A stretch of DNA of 32,131 nt, taken from contig NZ_JAKRGC010000037.1 in the NCBI RefSeq assembly GCF_022347745.1, forward strand, positions 1-32,131. The letters are read 5' to 3'. The notes beneath the pieces were generated by a model. It had not been told where the DNA came from, ran no database searches, and saw only the letters and a list, made by a program, of their open reading frames with translations. Both the position numbers and the translations under genes were made by a program. Below are positions 15,148-23,568 of the stretch, one piece after another. The stretch's first letter is position 1, and every line of letters starts with the position of its first letter. The DNA comes from Streptomyces sp. OfavH-34-F (GTDB lineage: Bacteria > Actinomycetota > Actinomycetes > Streptomycetales > Streptomycetaceae).

Positions 15148-16410
15148 TCAGGCTTGTTTAAAGAAGGCGTTCCAGCCGCCTGCGGGAGCCTCGCCCACCT
15201 GGAGTGTACGGAGCTTGTCGAGGACCGCCGGGTCCTGTACGTCGAGCCAGTCGACGAACTGGCGGAAGGAGACGAGGCGCACATCGGGTTTTCCGGCGAT
15301 CTGCTTGAGCGCGTCCTCGACGGCGTCCATATAGATGCCGCCGTTCCACTCCTCGAAGTGGTTTCCGATGTAGAAGGGTGCGCGATTCGTCTCGTAGGCG
15401 CGCTGGAATCCGCTGAGGTATGACTGCGTGGCCTGCTGCCGCCAGCCGGGATAGCGGGCCGGCATTCCCTTGGTGGAGTTGTGGGACTGGTTGGCGAGGA
15501 TGTTGTAGTCCATGGAGAGGACTTCGAAGCTGTGGCCGGGGAAGGGGATGCCCTGGAGCGGGAGGTCCCAGATGCCCTGGCGCTTGCGGGGCCAGACCTG
15601 GGTGCCGCCGGGTGAGCTGGCGTCGTAGCGCCAGCCGAGCTTCTTCGCGGTGGGCAGCAGGTTGTCCTGGCCGAGCAGGCAGGGGGTGCGGCCGCCGACG
15701 AGTTCCTTGCGGTAATCGAAGGGGAGCGGTTCGACGTCGGCCCAGCCGGTGTTGGTGCGCCATTCGGTGACGAAGGAGATCGCCTGGTCGATTTCGCTCT
15801 GCCACTGGGCCGGGGTCCAGTTGGCGACCGATCCGGAACCGGCGCAGAAATGCCCGTTGAAGTGGGTGCCGATCTCGTGGCCGTCGAGCCATGCCTGGCG
15901 GACGTTCTTGAGCGTGTCCTTGACGTGGGCGTCGGTGAGATAGCCGATGTCGGAGGCGCCCACGGGGTTGTTCGGGGGCCGGTAGCGGGTTTTCTTCGAT
16001 TCCGGGAGCAGATAGAGGCCGGAGAGGAAGAAGGTCATCGACGCGTCGTGTTCGCGGGCGAGTTCCAGAAAGCGGGGGAAGAGCCCGTTGCCGACCTCGC
16101 CGGCCCCGTCCCAGGAAAAGATCACGAACTGCGGCGGCTTCTGGCCGGGCTCCAGCGGTACGGGGGCCTGCGGCTGCCGGGGCTGCTTTCCGGTGTCGGC
16201 GGTGGAACCGTCACCGATGGCGCGGACGTGTTTACCGGTGCCCTTGTGGGTGCCGCCGGCCTTCTGCCCGGTGGCTCCCTTGTCGGGCCCGGCGCTGTTC
16301 TCCGCGTGGCCGGCGCCGGACGAGCCGGTGACGCCGCACCCGGCCATCCCGGCGGCGGCCGCGGCCCCGAGACCGGCTCCCAGCAATCCCCTTCGGCTGA
16401 TCTCACGCAT
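15148..16410 (-). CDS. Tat-type lipoprotein related to polysaccharide deacetylases
   Basis: 420 aa from the ATG at 16410 (alternative ATG at 16422). The N-terminus has a twin-arginine signal (SRRGLLGAGLG) and a lipobox ending at Cys25 (MAGC), so it is probably Tat-exported and lipid-anchored. A low-complexity linker follows to about residue 90. The catalytic region resembles NodB: VIFSWDGAGE (Asp101) and HEIGTHFNGH (His183, His187) could form the metal triad. In the usual TFDDG motif the first Asp is the base; here that position is Trp100. The substrate is unknown; activity on a cell-wall sugar is possible but not assured. Confidence 0.82.
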   Translation of the reverse strand: MREISRRGLLGAGLGAAAAAGMAGCGVTGSSGAGHAENSAGPDKGATGQKAGGTHKGTGKHVRAIGDGSTADTGKQPRQPQAPVPLEPGQKPPQFVIFSWDGAGEVGNGLFPRFLELAREHDASMTFFLSGLYLLPESKKTRYRPPNNPVGASDIGYLTDAHVKDTLKNVRQAWLDGHEIGTHFNGHFCAGSGSVANWTPAQWQSEIDQAISFVTEWRTNTGWADVEPLPFDYRKELVGGRTPCLLGQDNLLPTAKKLGWRYDASSPGGTQVWPRKRQGIWDLPLQGIPFPGHSFEVLSMDYNILANQSHNSTKGMPARYPGWRQQATQSYLSGFQRAYETNRAPFYIGNHFEEWNGGIYMDAVEDALKQIAGKPDVRLVSFRQFVDWLDVQDPAVLDKLRTLQVGEAPAGGWNAFFKQA

Positions 16411-16524
16411 GCGGCTTCCCATCTGCGGTCGTTTTGCCCTAACTACATACAAACTGGCAAACGCTTAGATGGGAGGAGCCACACGGAGGTTCCCCCGGAT
16501 AGCACAAAGTTCTTTACGAAACCA

Positions 16525-16569
16525 GCCCCCGGCGGTGACCGAACACAGAACCGAATACCGGCCGGGGGC
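16525..16569 (-). terminator. Hairpin downstream of the phosphoglycerate mutase gene
   Basis: GCCCCCGG (16525-16532) and CCGGGGGC (16562-16569) pair perfectly with a 29-nt loop that can pair further. On the minus strand it is followed by TGGTTTCGT. It lies 18 bp beyond the stop codon. Confidence 0.5.
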
Positions 16570-16587
16570 ATACCGCGGGGGCGACCG

Positions 16588-17277
16588 CTACGCCCCGAAC
16601 CCCTTCGAGGCGCCCTTCACCGGCTTCGCGCCCGCCCGCAGATGCGCCGGGACCAGATCACGGGCCGGCTCCGAGTAGCCCACGGACACGATCTTGTCGC
16701 CCCGGTAGGTGAAGCTGGTCAGCGAGGCGAGGGTGCACTGCCGCTTGCGCGGGTCGTGCCAGAGCCGGCGGCGCTCCACGAAGCTGCGGACGATCCAGAT
16801 CGGCAGCTGATGGCTGACGCAGACCGCCTCGTGCCCCCGCGCCGCGTCCTTCGCCGCGTCGAGCGCGCCCATCATCCGGACGACCTGCTCGATGTACGGC
16901 TCGCCCCACGACGGACGGAACGGGTTCGTCAGGTGCTTCCAGTTGTCCGGCTTGCGCAGCGCGCCGTCGCCGACGCCGAAGGTCTTGCCCTCGAAGACGT
17001 TGGCGGCCTCGATGAGCCGTTCGTCCGTGGCGAGGTCCAGGCCGTGCGCCTTGGCGATCGGGGTCGCGGTCTCCTGGGCGCGCTCCAGCGGGGAGGCGAC
17101 GGCGTACGTGATGTCGCGCTTCGCCAGGTGCTCGGCGACCCGGTCGGCCATCTTCCGGCCCAGCTCGGACAGGTGGTAGCCGGGCCGGCGGCCGTACAGC
17201 ACGCCCTCCGGGTTGTGCACCTCACCGTGGCGCATCAGGTGGACCACGGTGATGTCGGCGGCGGACTTCTCGCTCAT
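16588..17277 (-). CDS. Histidine phosphatase / phosphoglycerate mutase family protein
   Basis: 229 aa. The catalytic motif [18 protein letters not shown] gives the phospho-accepting His of RHG. A second conserved His lies in [10 protein letters not shown], and [10 protein letters not shown] is typical. The family covers phosphoglycerate mutases and many phosphatases, and the true substrate is unknown. The ATG overlaps the hemL stop in an ATGA (17274-17277), and GGAGG lies 7 nt upstream of the ATG, so it is coupled to heme synthesis. Confidence 0.9.
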   Translation of the reverse strand: MSEKSAADITVVHLMRHGEVHNPEGVLYGRRPGYHLSELGRKMADRVAEHLAKRDITYAVASPLERAQETATPIAKAHGLDLATDERLIEAANVFEGKTFGVGDGALRKPDNWKHLTNPFRPSWGEPYIEQVVRMMGALDAAKDAARGHEAVCVSHQLPIWIVRSFVERRRLWHDPRKRQCTLASLTSFTYRGDKIVSVGYSEPARDLVPAHLRAGAKPVKGASKGFGA

Positions 17278-18590
17278 GCGGTGGCCTCCGATGCGGCGCG
17301 GGCGGCGGCGGGCAGGGCTGCGGCGATCCGCTCGACGGCCCGCGCGTCGTGGGCGGTCGAGACGAACCACGACTCGAACGCGGACGGCGGGAGGTAGACC
17401 CCCTGCGCCAGCATCGCGTGGAAGAACGGGGTGTAGCGGAAGGCTTCCTGCCGCTTGGCGTCCTCGTAGTCACGGACGGGGCCGTCGGTGAAGAAGACGG
17501 AGAACATGTTGCTCGCCGCCTGCACGGTGTGCGCCACGCCCTCCTTGTCCAGGGCGGCGCTCACCAGGCCCCGGATCTCGGCGGACACCGCGTTCACCTT
17601 CGCGTACGCCGCGTCGTCCAGGAGCCGCAGCTGCGCGAGCCCGGCGGCGGTGGCGACCGGGTTCCCGGAGAGGGTGCCCGCCTGGTAGACCGGGCCGGCC
17701 GGGGCCAGGTGCGCCATCACGTCGGCGCGCCCGCCGAAGGCCGCGGCCGGGAAGCCGCCGCCCATCACCTTGCCGAAGGTCATCAGGTCGGGGCGGACCC
17801 CGTCCACGCCGAACCAGCCCGCCTTCGACGTACGGAAGCCGGTCATCACCTCGTCGGAGATGTACAGGGCGCCGTGGGCCGCGCACAGCTCCTTGAGCCC
17901 GGCGTTGAACCCGTCCAGCGGCGGGACGACGCCCATGTTGCCCGGCGACGCCTCGGTGATCACGCAGGCGATCTCGCCGGGGTGCGCGGCGAACGCGGCG
18001 CGCACGGCCTCCAGGTCGTTGTACGGCAGCACGATCGTGTCGCCCGCCTGCGCGCCGGTCACCCCCGGGGTGTCGGGCAGGCCGAAGGTCGCGACGCCGG
18101 AGCCGGCGGCGGCCAGCAGGGCGTCCACGTGGCCGTGGTAGCAGCCGGCGAACTTCACCACCTTGGCCCGGCCCGTGAAACCGCGCGCGAGGCGGATCGC
18201 GGACATGGTCGCCTCGGTCCCCGACGACACCAGGCGCACCTGCTCCACCGGCTCGACGCGCGCGACGATCTCCTCGGCGAGCGCGACCTCGCCCTCGCCG
18301 GGCGTACCGAACGAGGTGCCGCGGGCGACGGCCTCCTGGACTGCGGCGATCACCTCGGGGTGGGAATGGCCGAGAATCATCGGCCCCCACGAACACACGA
18401 GGTCGACGTATTCCCGTCCATCGGCATCGGTCAGGTACGGACCGGTACCGGACACCATGAACCGGGGCGTACCGCCCACGGCCCGGAATGCCCGGACAGG
18501 AGAGTTCACGCCGCCGGGCGTCACGAGGGACGCGCGGTCGAAAAGCGTCTGCGAAACTGGGGCGTCATAGGGAAAGCTCACACATGCCAT
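17274..18590 (-). CDS. hemL: Glutamate-1-semialdehyde 2,1-aminomutase
   Basis: 438 aa from the ATG at 18590; a GTG at 18581 ([11 protein letters not shown]) is an equally good start. The PLP lysine is Lys274 in [30 protein letters not shown] and AGTLSGNP are aminomutase signatures. The enzyme converts glutamate-1-semialdehyde to 5-aminolevulinate in the C5 route to heme. Length fits HemL. It is followed by the coupled phosphoglycerate-mutase gene. Confidence 0.96.
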   Translation of the reverse strand: MACVSFPYDAPVSQTLFDRASLVTPGGVNSPVRAFRAVGGTPRFMVSGTGPYLTDADGREYVDLVCSWGPMILGHSHPEVIAAVQEAVARGTSFGTPGEGEVALAEEIVARVEPVEQVRLVSSGTEATMSAIRLARGFTGRAKVVKFAGCYHGHVDALLAAAGSGVATFGLPDTPGVTGAQAGDTIVLPYNDLEAVRAAFAAHPGEIACVITEASPGNMGVVPPLDGFNAGLKELCAAHGALYISDEVMTGFRTSKAGWFGVDGVRPDLMTFGKVMGGGFPAAAFGGRADVMAHLAPAGPVYQAGTLSGNPVATAAGLAQLRLLDDAAYAKVNAVSAEIRGLVSAALDKEGVAHTVQAASNMFSVFFTDGPVRDYEDAKRQEAFRYTPFFHAMLAQGVYLPPSAFESWFVSTAHDARAVERIAAALPAAARAASEATA

Positions 18591-18720
18591 GGTGTCAGAG
18601 GTACGGACGGTCTTTGCGGACAGGTGTTTCACCGCACGTCCGTGGGGGAGGTCACTGACACGATGATCGGGTTGCGCGGCGGGGGCTGTGCCTCCTAGTG
18701 AGTAGTCGGGTGGATGAGAT

Positions 18721-19311
18721 ATGCATCGCGGTGGCGAAGTGGGCGAGGGGACGGACGGCCCGGCCGAGCCGACCCGGCGGGGCCGGCACCGGCGCGACGC
18801 TGAGCAGGCGCAGGGCATACAGGCCGGTGAGGCGCGGACAGGCGGTGGAGCCGGGAGCAGGAGTGGTGGCCGGGTGGGGGTGACCTACAAGTACTTCGGG
18901 GCTCCCGACGGGGCCACCGCCGCGCGGGTGCCGATCTCCATGCGGCCCGAGGAGCTCGGCGGCGACGAGCTGGGCATGGGCGGCCTCTTCACCAAGATCA
19001 AGCCCGAGACGGTGGCCGCGATGGTCCTCACCGGCATACAGGGCATACCGCTGCACAAGGTCCCGCCGCTCGAACTGGTCGTCCTGCACCCCGACTACGC
19101 GGTGGTCAAGCTCCCGATGACGGTCGTCGACCCCCTGCGCGGCGTGGGCGAGGAGTCCGTGGGCGCGGCCGCCTTCATCTGGTCCACGGTCCCGGACCGG
19201 GGCGGCCCGAGCGACGCCTTCAACGTGTACCAGCTGCTCCACGAGTGGCAGGACTTCTCGCACCGCCTGCACGAGGCGGGGCACCAGGCGTACTGCCTGG
19301 TGTGGCCCTGA
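18721..19311 (+). CDS. Conserved hypothetical protein; its 3' end forms the left repeat
   Basis: 196 aa from the ATG at 18721; the well-ordered part starts at [17 protein letters not shown], so GTG 18880 (143 aa) is an alternative and the first 53 residues may be untranslated. I do not recognise a domain. Visible blocks are [29 protein letters not shown] and the C-terminal [19 protein letters not shown] believe close homologues occur next to hemL in other Streptomyces. The last 21 codons and stop lie in the 66-bp direct repeat, so the coding end is kept intact by the junction. Confidence 0.8.
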   Translation: MHRGGEVGEGTDGPAEPTRRGRHRRDAEQAQGIQAGEARTGGGAGSRSGGRVGVTYKYFGAPDGATAARVPISMRPEELGGDELGMGGLFTKIKPETVAAMVLTGIQGIPLHKVPPLELVVLHPDYAVVKLPMTVVDPLRGVGEESVGAAAFIWSTVPDRGGPSDAFNVYQLLHEWQDFSHRLHEAGHQAYCLVWP

Positions 19312-19312
19312 C
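19247..19312. repeat. Left 66-bp direct repeat (candidate attachment site)
   Basis: Identical over 66 bp to 25366-25431, flanks diverging at once on both sides. It covers the last 21 codons and stop of the conserved hypothetical gene. It contains two adjacent dyads: CCGCCT-N5-AGGCGG (19263-19279) and CACCAGGC-GTACT-GCCTGGTG (19282-19302). Interpreted as attL of an integrated element using the 3' end of a protein gene. Confidence 0.85.
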
Positions 19313-19335
19313 CTGGAGTTTCGTGAGAGTCGGGT

Positions 19336-19359
19336 GGGGTCTTCGGACCTGACCCCTTT
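19336..19359 (+). terminator. Terminator after the conserved hypothetical gene
   Basis: GGGGTC (19336-19341) and GACCCC (19351-19356) pair around a 9-nt loop and are followed by TTT. It lies just inside the island, 25 bp past the stop codon. Confidence 0.55.
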
Positions 19360-19378
19360 GCTCGCCGGGGAGAGGCCG

Positions 19379-20575
19379 TCAGGCGGCCATCTCCCGTCGT
19401 ATCCGGTCCAGGTTCCGGCCCGCTGTGGAACGCTGCGTGGGCAGCCGTGTCCCCGCTGTGCGCATGATGCGCTGGAGCTGGTGGGGAAGGCGCTGTGTCA
19501 CCGCCTCCCGGGTCGCGGTGTCCAGCGACTGGGCGGCGCCGTTGCGGTCGCCGGCCAGCAGCTGGACGTGGGCGACGGTGACCAGCTCGATCACACGCCA
19601 TTGCGGTGCCACGACGGTCGTGGGCACGAGGCTCCGCTCCACGAGCCGCATGGCCGCCTCGGTGCGCCCTGTGGAGACGAGCCCGCGCAGGCGGATCTCG
19701 TGGAGGGAGAAGGGGTTGAACAGGCTGGTGTGGTCGACGCGGTCGAGGAGGGCGTCGGTCTCCCGCATCACCCGGTCGAACAGCTCGCCGTTGCCCAGGG
19801 CGCCGGCGGCCCGCGCGAGGAGCGGCAGGGCGGCAGCGCGGGCGGTGGCATCGGGGGCGATGGCCGCGGCACGGCACAGCCGCTGGACGGCCGCGCCCCG
19901 CAGGTTGGCCTTGCGCAGCTCGTTGCCGTGCATGCGGAGCACGTACGAGGTCGTCCGCGGATCCTCGAAGTACTCGGCGATCTGAAGGCTCTTGGCCGTC
20001 CAGTGCGCGGCGGTGGCCAGGCGTTCTTCCGGCAGTACGTTGCCCAGGGCGACGCCGAGGCCGGCGCGGGCGCGGGTGAGCAGGTGCAGGACGTCGCGTT
20101 CGGTGTGGCCGTCGTCGATACGGGCTTCGAGGCGGGCCACGAGCGGCCACAGCTCAAAGACGGCTTCCGAGGCGTGGCCGGACTGGCGTGCGATCTCGGC
20201 GAGCCGGACGGTCGACTCTCCGAACTGCAGCATCGCCCGGTGGTCCGTGTCGGTGGGATCGGTGACGCCGAGGACGTGAGGCGGCAGCCGCAGGGCCTCG
20301 CATACCCTGCGGCGGGAGGCGACGTCGTCGAGGGCGCGCTTCTCCAGCTCCAGGGCGGAGATGTAGGTCTTGTCGTAGCCGAGGAGTTCACCGAGCGCGG
20401 TCTGGTTCAGGCCGTGCACGCGGCGGTAGAAGCGGAGGATGCCGGCCAGGTTCCCTGAGGCGAGTACGAGTTGGGCCTGCGGGGTCGCCCAGCGCCACTG
20501 GGCGTGCCGGGCCGAGGGACCAGAAGGCGGGAGCCGGTGCTGTCCCGCCTGCGGCGCGCTCTCGCCTCCGGCCAT
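19379..20575 (-). CDS. XRE-family regulator with TPR-like C-terminal domain
   Basis: 398 aa. The helix-turn-helix at about residues 43-95 reads [20 protein letters not shown] and [17 protein letters not shown]. The remaining 290 residues are helical repeats rich in Ala, Arg and Leu, as in the large Streptomyces XRE/TPR-type regulators that often sit beside accessory metabolic genes. The start lies 6 bp after the Nudix stop codon with no clear ribosome site, so the two are probably coupled. It is the likely controller of the divergent cassette. Confidence 0.88.
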   Translation of the reverse strand: MAGGESAPQAGQHRLPPSGPSARHAQWRWATPQAQLVLASGNLAGILRFYRRVHGLNQTALGELLGYDKTYISALELEKRALDDVASRRRVCEALRLPPHVLGVTDPTDTDHRAMLQFGESTVRLAEIARQSGHASEAVFELWPLVARLEARIDDGHTERDVLHLLTRARAGLGVALGNVLPEERLATAAHWTAKSLQIAEYFEDPRTTSYVLRMHGNELRKANLRGAAVQRLCRAAAIAPDATARAAALPLLARAAGALGNGELFDRVMRETDALLDRVDHTSLFNPFSLHEIRLRGLVSTGRTEAAMRLVERSLVPTTVVAPQWRVIELVTVAHVQLLAGDRNGAAQSLDTATREAVTQRLPHQLQRIMRTAGTRLPTQRSTAGRNLDRIRREMAA

Positions 20576-20581
20576 GGCCCG

Positions 20582-21058
20582 CTACATCCGATCGCCGTCG
20601 TCCTGGCCGGCCGGGCCGACGGAGTCCCGGGTGTACCAGGCCGCGATGGCCTGCTTGTAGCCCTCAGGCATGTTCAGCCCCGGCACCTCGTCGCGGGTGA
20701 ACATGCCGAGCTGCTTGTGCTCGTAGCTGACGACCGGCGGGCGTTCGGGCGTCAGGACGGTGCAGCCGTAGGTCACGATCAGTACCCGCCGTCCGGGAAC
20801 GGGCTGGTAGATCCACACGCCCGCCTCGATGAGCGGCCCGGCCTCGACCTCCCAGCCGGTTTCCTCCTGAATCTCGCGCTCCAGCGCCGCCTCCGGGCTG
20901 CCGTCCGGCTGCTGCGCGCCGTCGGGGCTGCCGATCTCCAGCCGGCCTCCGGGCAACTCCCACTCGTCGCGCTCGTTCCGCAGCAGGAGCACACGGTCAT
21001 GCGCGTCGAGCGCGACACCCTTCACGGAGACGGGCCAGAGCGGCGGCGTGTACGTCAT
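20582..21058 (-). CDS. Nudix hydrolase
   Basis: 158 aa. The Nudix box is recognisable as LPGGRLEIG (36-43) and AALEREIQEETGW (57-69). About ten residues (SPDGAQQPDG) are inserted between the Gly-Gly and the catalytic helix, so the spacing differs from the usual G-x5-E-x7-REUxEExGU. The metal-binding glutamates remain. Substrates of this family are nucleoside diphosphates linked to another group. The ATG at 21058 has a GAGGA site. It is first in a two-gene minus-strand unit with the XRE gene and divergent from the oxygenase gene. Confidence 0.88.
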   Translation of the reverse strand: MTYTPPLWPVSVKGVALDAHDRVLLLRNERDEWELPGGRLEIGSPDGAQQPDGSPEAALEREIQEETGWEVEAGPLIEAGVWIYQPVPGRRVLIVTYGCTVLTPERPPVVSYEHKQLGMFTRDEVPGLNMPEGYKQAIAAWYTRDSVGPAGQDDGDRM

Positions 21059-21136
21059 GACGATCCTCGTCCTGCGATGTGCGAGCCGGGCCTTCGGAAC
21101 GTAGCACGCTTGCGTCAACTCTCCGCCGCTCCAACC

Positions 21137-21157
21137 GATTTGTCCGAGTCGACAATC
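21137..21157. promoter_or_regulatory. Near-palindrome in the divergent promoter (XRE operator candidate)
   Basis: GATTTGTC-CGAGTC-GACAATC pairs except for one extra T; the core TTGTC/GACAA is perfect. It lies in the 167-bp gap between the Nudix and oxygenase genes, where the island regulator would act on both directions. Binding is inferred. Confidence 0.4.
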
Positions 21158-21225
21158 AGTCGCTTTACCCCGCCCGCCCGGCCTCCCCACTCTGAACACA
21201 TCGACCCGATCGAAGGAGGACGGCG

Positions 21226-22029
21226 ATGCTCGACGCCTCAGCAATCTCCGAGACGCTCTTCGTGGACCACTACGTCAACATCCGCGCCCCGCACGCCGGT
21301 GACGTGATCGCTGCCCAGCTTCGTAAGACCGGCCTGGTCACCCTGGACGGGCTGCTGACCCGGCAGCAGGTCCTGGAATGCGCCTCCCGGCTGATGGTGA
21401 TAGCGCCCCACCCGCACGGCGCACCGGACGGCCTGACCCTGATCCAAGACACGGGCAGCCATGCCCACCGCAGCGGCTTCGCCGGCCTCGGCAATGGCGA
21501 GCTGCGGGCCCACACCGAGAGGTCGAGCGCTCCCAGGCCGCCGCGCCTGCTCCTTCTGGTGTGCCTGCAGCCGGCGTCCGCCGGCGGCGAGACGCTCCTG
21601 GCCGACGGACGTGACGTCCACGCCCGCCTCGCCGACGAGAACCGGGAAGCGGCAGTCGCGCTCTGTCGGCCCCGGACCGCCTGCTTCGGGGCAGGTGCCG
21701 GTCACGCCGCCCAGGTCTTCACCGTCCAGGCGGACGGACGGGTCGCCGTACGGCTGCGCCAGGACGGTCTGGCCCGCTGGAGCCCCATCGTCCAGCCCCA
21801 CCTTCCTGCCCTTCGCAGCGCCATCGCCGACAGCCAGCAGCGCCTCACGCTCCGGGCCGGACAGGGCTACCTGCTGGACAACCACCGCTGGCTGCACGCC
21901 CGTACGCGCTTCGCCGGAGACCGCAGACTCCTGCGTGCCCTGGGCGACCCCAGCTCCGCCCTTCCCGACGGCTTCGACCCACACCCGGCGGCCGCCGTCC
22001 TGCCCAGGACCAGCGAGCCCGTCTCATGA
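21226..22029 (+). CDS. TauD/clavaminate-synthase-like Fe(II)/2-oxoglutarate oxygenase
   Basis: 267 aa; the ATG is preceded by GAAGGAGG. The iron-binding triad is visible as HTE (His96, Glu98; LRAHTERSSAPRPPR) and the distal His224 in LDNHRWLHARTRF, followed by an Arg-rich segment that would bind 2-oxoglutarate. LQPASAGGETLLADG is a TauD-family block. Related enzymes hydroxylate amino acids or amino acids held on carriers. It is the first gene of the plus-strand cassette and is separated from the next gene by 182 bp. The substrate is unknown; a residue of the adjacent peptide is one option. Confidence 0.88.
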   Translation: MLDASAISETLFVDHYVNIRAPHAGDVIAAQLRKTGLVTLDGLLTRQQVLECASRLMVIAPHPHGAPDGLTLIQDTGSHAHRSGFAGLGNGELRAHTERSSAPRPPRLLLLVCLQPASAGGETLLADGRDVHARLADENREAAVALCRPRTACFGAGAGHAAQVFTVQADGRVAVRLRQDGLARWSPIVQPHLPALRSAIADSQQRLTLRAGQGYLLDNHRWLHARTRFAGDRRLLRALGDPSSALPDGFDPHPAAAVLPRTSEPVS

Positions 22030-22148
22030 AGCCGCCGCGCCCCCGAGGAGACGACCGACGCTGGTGAGGGGACACGAAGGCCCCTCCGTCCGGCTCCGCC
22101 CGCCACGGGAAAGGAGGGAGTGGAACGGATCAACCGGCCATAGCCCAT

Positions 22149-22168
22149 GGACGGGTCGAGCACCGTCC
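22149..22168 (+). promoter_or_regulatory. Hairpin between oxygenase and peptide genes
   Basis: GGACGG (22149-22154) and CCGTCC (22163-22168) with an 8-nt loop, 43 bp before the peptide start. No T-tract follows. It may be a processing or attenuation site that lets the peptide be made at a different level from the oxygenase. Confidence 0.3.
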
Positions 22169-22211
22169 GGGGCGGGTCCGCAACAACCCTTCGTCCAACC
22201 CAGGAGGAGCA

Positions 22212-22358
22212 ATGCCGAACAGCACCGCCACCACCCCGACGAGCGGTCCGGCCCAGGCCGGACTGGTCAAGGCACGCCGCAGGATCCAGGCCGCCCGCGA
22301 GCGCGGCGTCACCCCGTCCGACGGCGGCAGCACCGGCCGCACCGACACCAACGACTGA
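22212..22358 (+). CDS. Arg-rich 48-aa peptide, candidate RiPP precursor
   Basis: ATG at 22212 with a near-ideal AGGAGGAG 2 nt upstream; TGA at 22356-22358. 44 of 47 codons after the start end in G or C, so it is a genuine coding frame. The N-terminal third is Thr/Ser/Pro-rich, the centre is basic and helical (GLVKARRRIQAARERGV), and the C-terminus is polar (GGSTGRTDTND). It has no Cys, no signal peptide and no membrane segment. It sits between two oxygenase genes and 16 bp before the JmjC gene. I do not recognise a family; a modified-peptide precursor is the inference. Confidence 0.72.
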   Translation: MPNSTATTPTSGPAQAGLVKARRRIQAARERGVTPSDGGSTGRTDTND

Positions 22359-22374
22359 TCCGGGAGGAGACGCG

Positions 22375-23568
22375 TTGTCGCCGCTGAACCTGGCGGCCCA
22401 CCTGGGCCAGGACGAGTTCCTGGCCCAGGTGTTCCACCGCCGGCACCACCATGTCCCCGCCGTTCTCCCGAACCCGTCCGAGCTGATCTCCTGGGACGAC
22501 GTCAACACCATCCTGGCCACCCACCGCCTGGAGCCGCCCCGCTTCCGCCTGTCCGCGGACGGCAAGATGCTGCCCGCCCACCTCTACACCGCCCCGGTCA
22601 CCACCCGCAGGCACACCGTCTGGCAGCGCCTGCACCCCGCCGAGTTGCACGCGCGGCTCGCCGATGGCGCCTCCCTGGTCATCGACGCCGTCGACGAACT
22701 CCACCCCTCCGTCGGCCGCTCGGCGATGGAGCTGGAGCAGTGGCTGCGCACCGGGGTGCAGGCCAACCTGTACGCCTCATGGACCGCCCGTGAAGGCTTC
22801 GGCGTGCACTGGGACGACCACGACGTCATCGTCATACAGATCGACGGCGCCAAACGCTGGAAGCTGTACGGCCCCACCCGCACCGCCCCTATGCACAAGG
22901 ACACCGACGAACCCGTGCCCCCGCCCGAGGACCCGGTCACGGAACTCGTCCTGCGGCCGGGAGACGTGCTGTATCTCCCGCGCGGCTGGTGGCACTCGGT
23001 GGCCGCCTCCGAAGGTGAACACTCCCTCCACCTCACCTTCGGCATACAGACCACCACCGGCGCCCAGCTCCTGGCCTGGCTCGCCGACGACCTGCGCCGT
23101 CACGACGTCCTGCGCGAGGACCTGCCCGTGCACGCGCCGCCCGGGCAGCGGGCCGCCTATCTGGACCGGCTGCGCAAGGAAGTCGTCGCCGCCCTGGACG
23201 ATCCACGTCTCATCGGCCGGTACACGGCGATGCGTGACAGCACCGACCTTACCCGGCTTCGGCCGAGCCTGCCCCACATCACCGGCGTCCCCGCCGACCC
23301 GGAGGTACGGGTCAGGCTCACCACCACACGAGCACGTCTGGAGCCCGCTGCCGACGGGGCCGGGCCGGCATTCCGGGCCTGCGACAACGAGTGGGAGATG
23401 GCGCAGGAGGCCCTCCCGCTCCTCCAGCGCCTCACGGCCGCCGCACCCAGCGCCGTGTCCATCGGTGAGCTGGCCGAGGCATCACGTATCTCTGTCACGG
23501 ACGCGGCGGCGGTCGTCTCCGAACTGATGAACGGCCAGGCGATCACGGTGGAAGGAGGTGGACGATGA
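22375..23568 (+). CDS. ROX-type JmjC/cupin oxygenase
   Basis: 397 aa from the TTG at 22375, which has GGGAGGAG 5 nt upstream; an in-frame extension to 22147 would swallow the peptide gene and looks non-coding. The iron triad is His145-x-Asp147 (GVHWDDHD) and His207 (PRGWWHSVA), with IDGAKRWKLYGP between. The C-terminal 50 residues look like a winged helix. This layout is that of the ROX ribosomal oxygenases (YcfD/RoxA), which hydroxylate Arg or His in proteins and use 2-oxoglutarate. The small Arg-rich peptide directly upstream is a candidate target. The stop overlaps the next gene in an ATGA. Confidence 0.88.
   Translation: MSPLNLAAHLGQDEFLAQVFHRRHHHVPAVLPNPSELISWDDVNTILATHRLEPPRFRLSADGKMLPAHLYTAPVTTRRHTVWQRLHPAELHARLADGASLVIDAVDELHPSVGRSAMELEQWLRTGVQANLYASWTAREGFGVHWDDHDVIVIQIDGAKRWKLYGPTRTAPMHKDTDEPVPPPEDPVTELVLRPGDVLYLPRGWWHSVAASEGEHSLHLTFGIQTTTGAQLLAWLADDLRRHDVLREDLPVHAPPGQRAAYLDRLRKEVVAALDDPRLIGRYTAMRDSTDLTRLRPSLPHITGVPADPEVRVRLTTTRARLEPAADGAGPAFRACDNEWEMAQEALPLLQRLTAAAPSAVSIGELAEASRISVTDAAAVVSELMNGQAITVEGGGR

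Noticed and set aside
18592..18662. GTGTCAG/CTGACAC inverted pair upstream of hemL
   Set aside because: Only 7 bp with about 55 bp between the arms; not distinguishable from chance.
22147..22374. Upstream in-frame extension of the JmjC oxygenase
   Set aside because: It would overlap the whole 48-aa peptide gene, its product is Pro/Ala/Arg-rich filler, and TTG 22375 has its own GGGAGGAG site.
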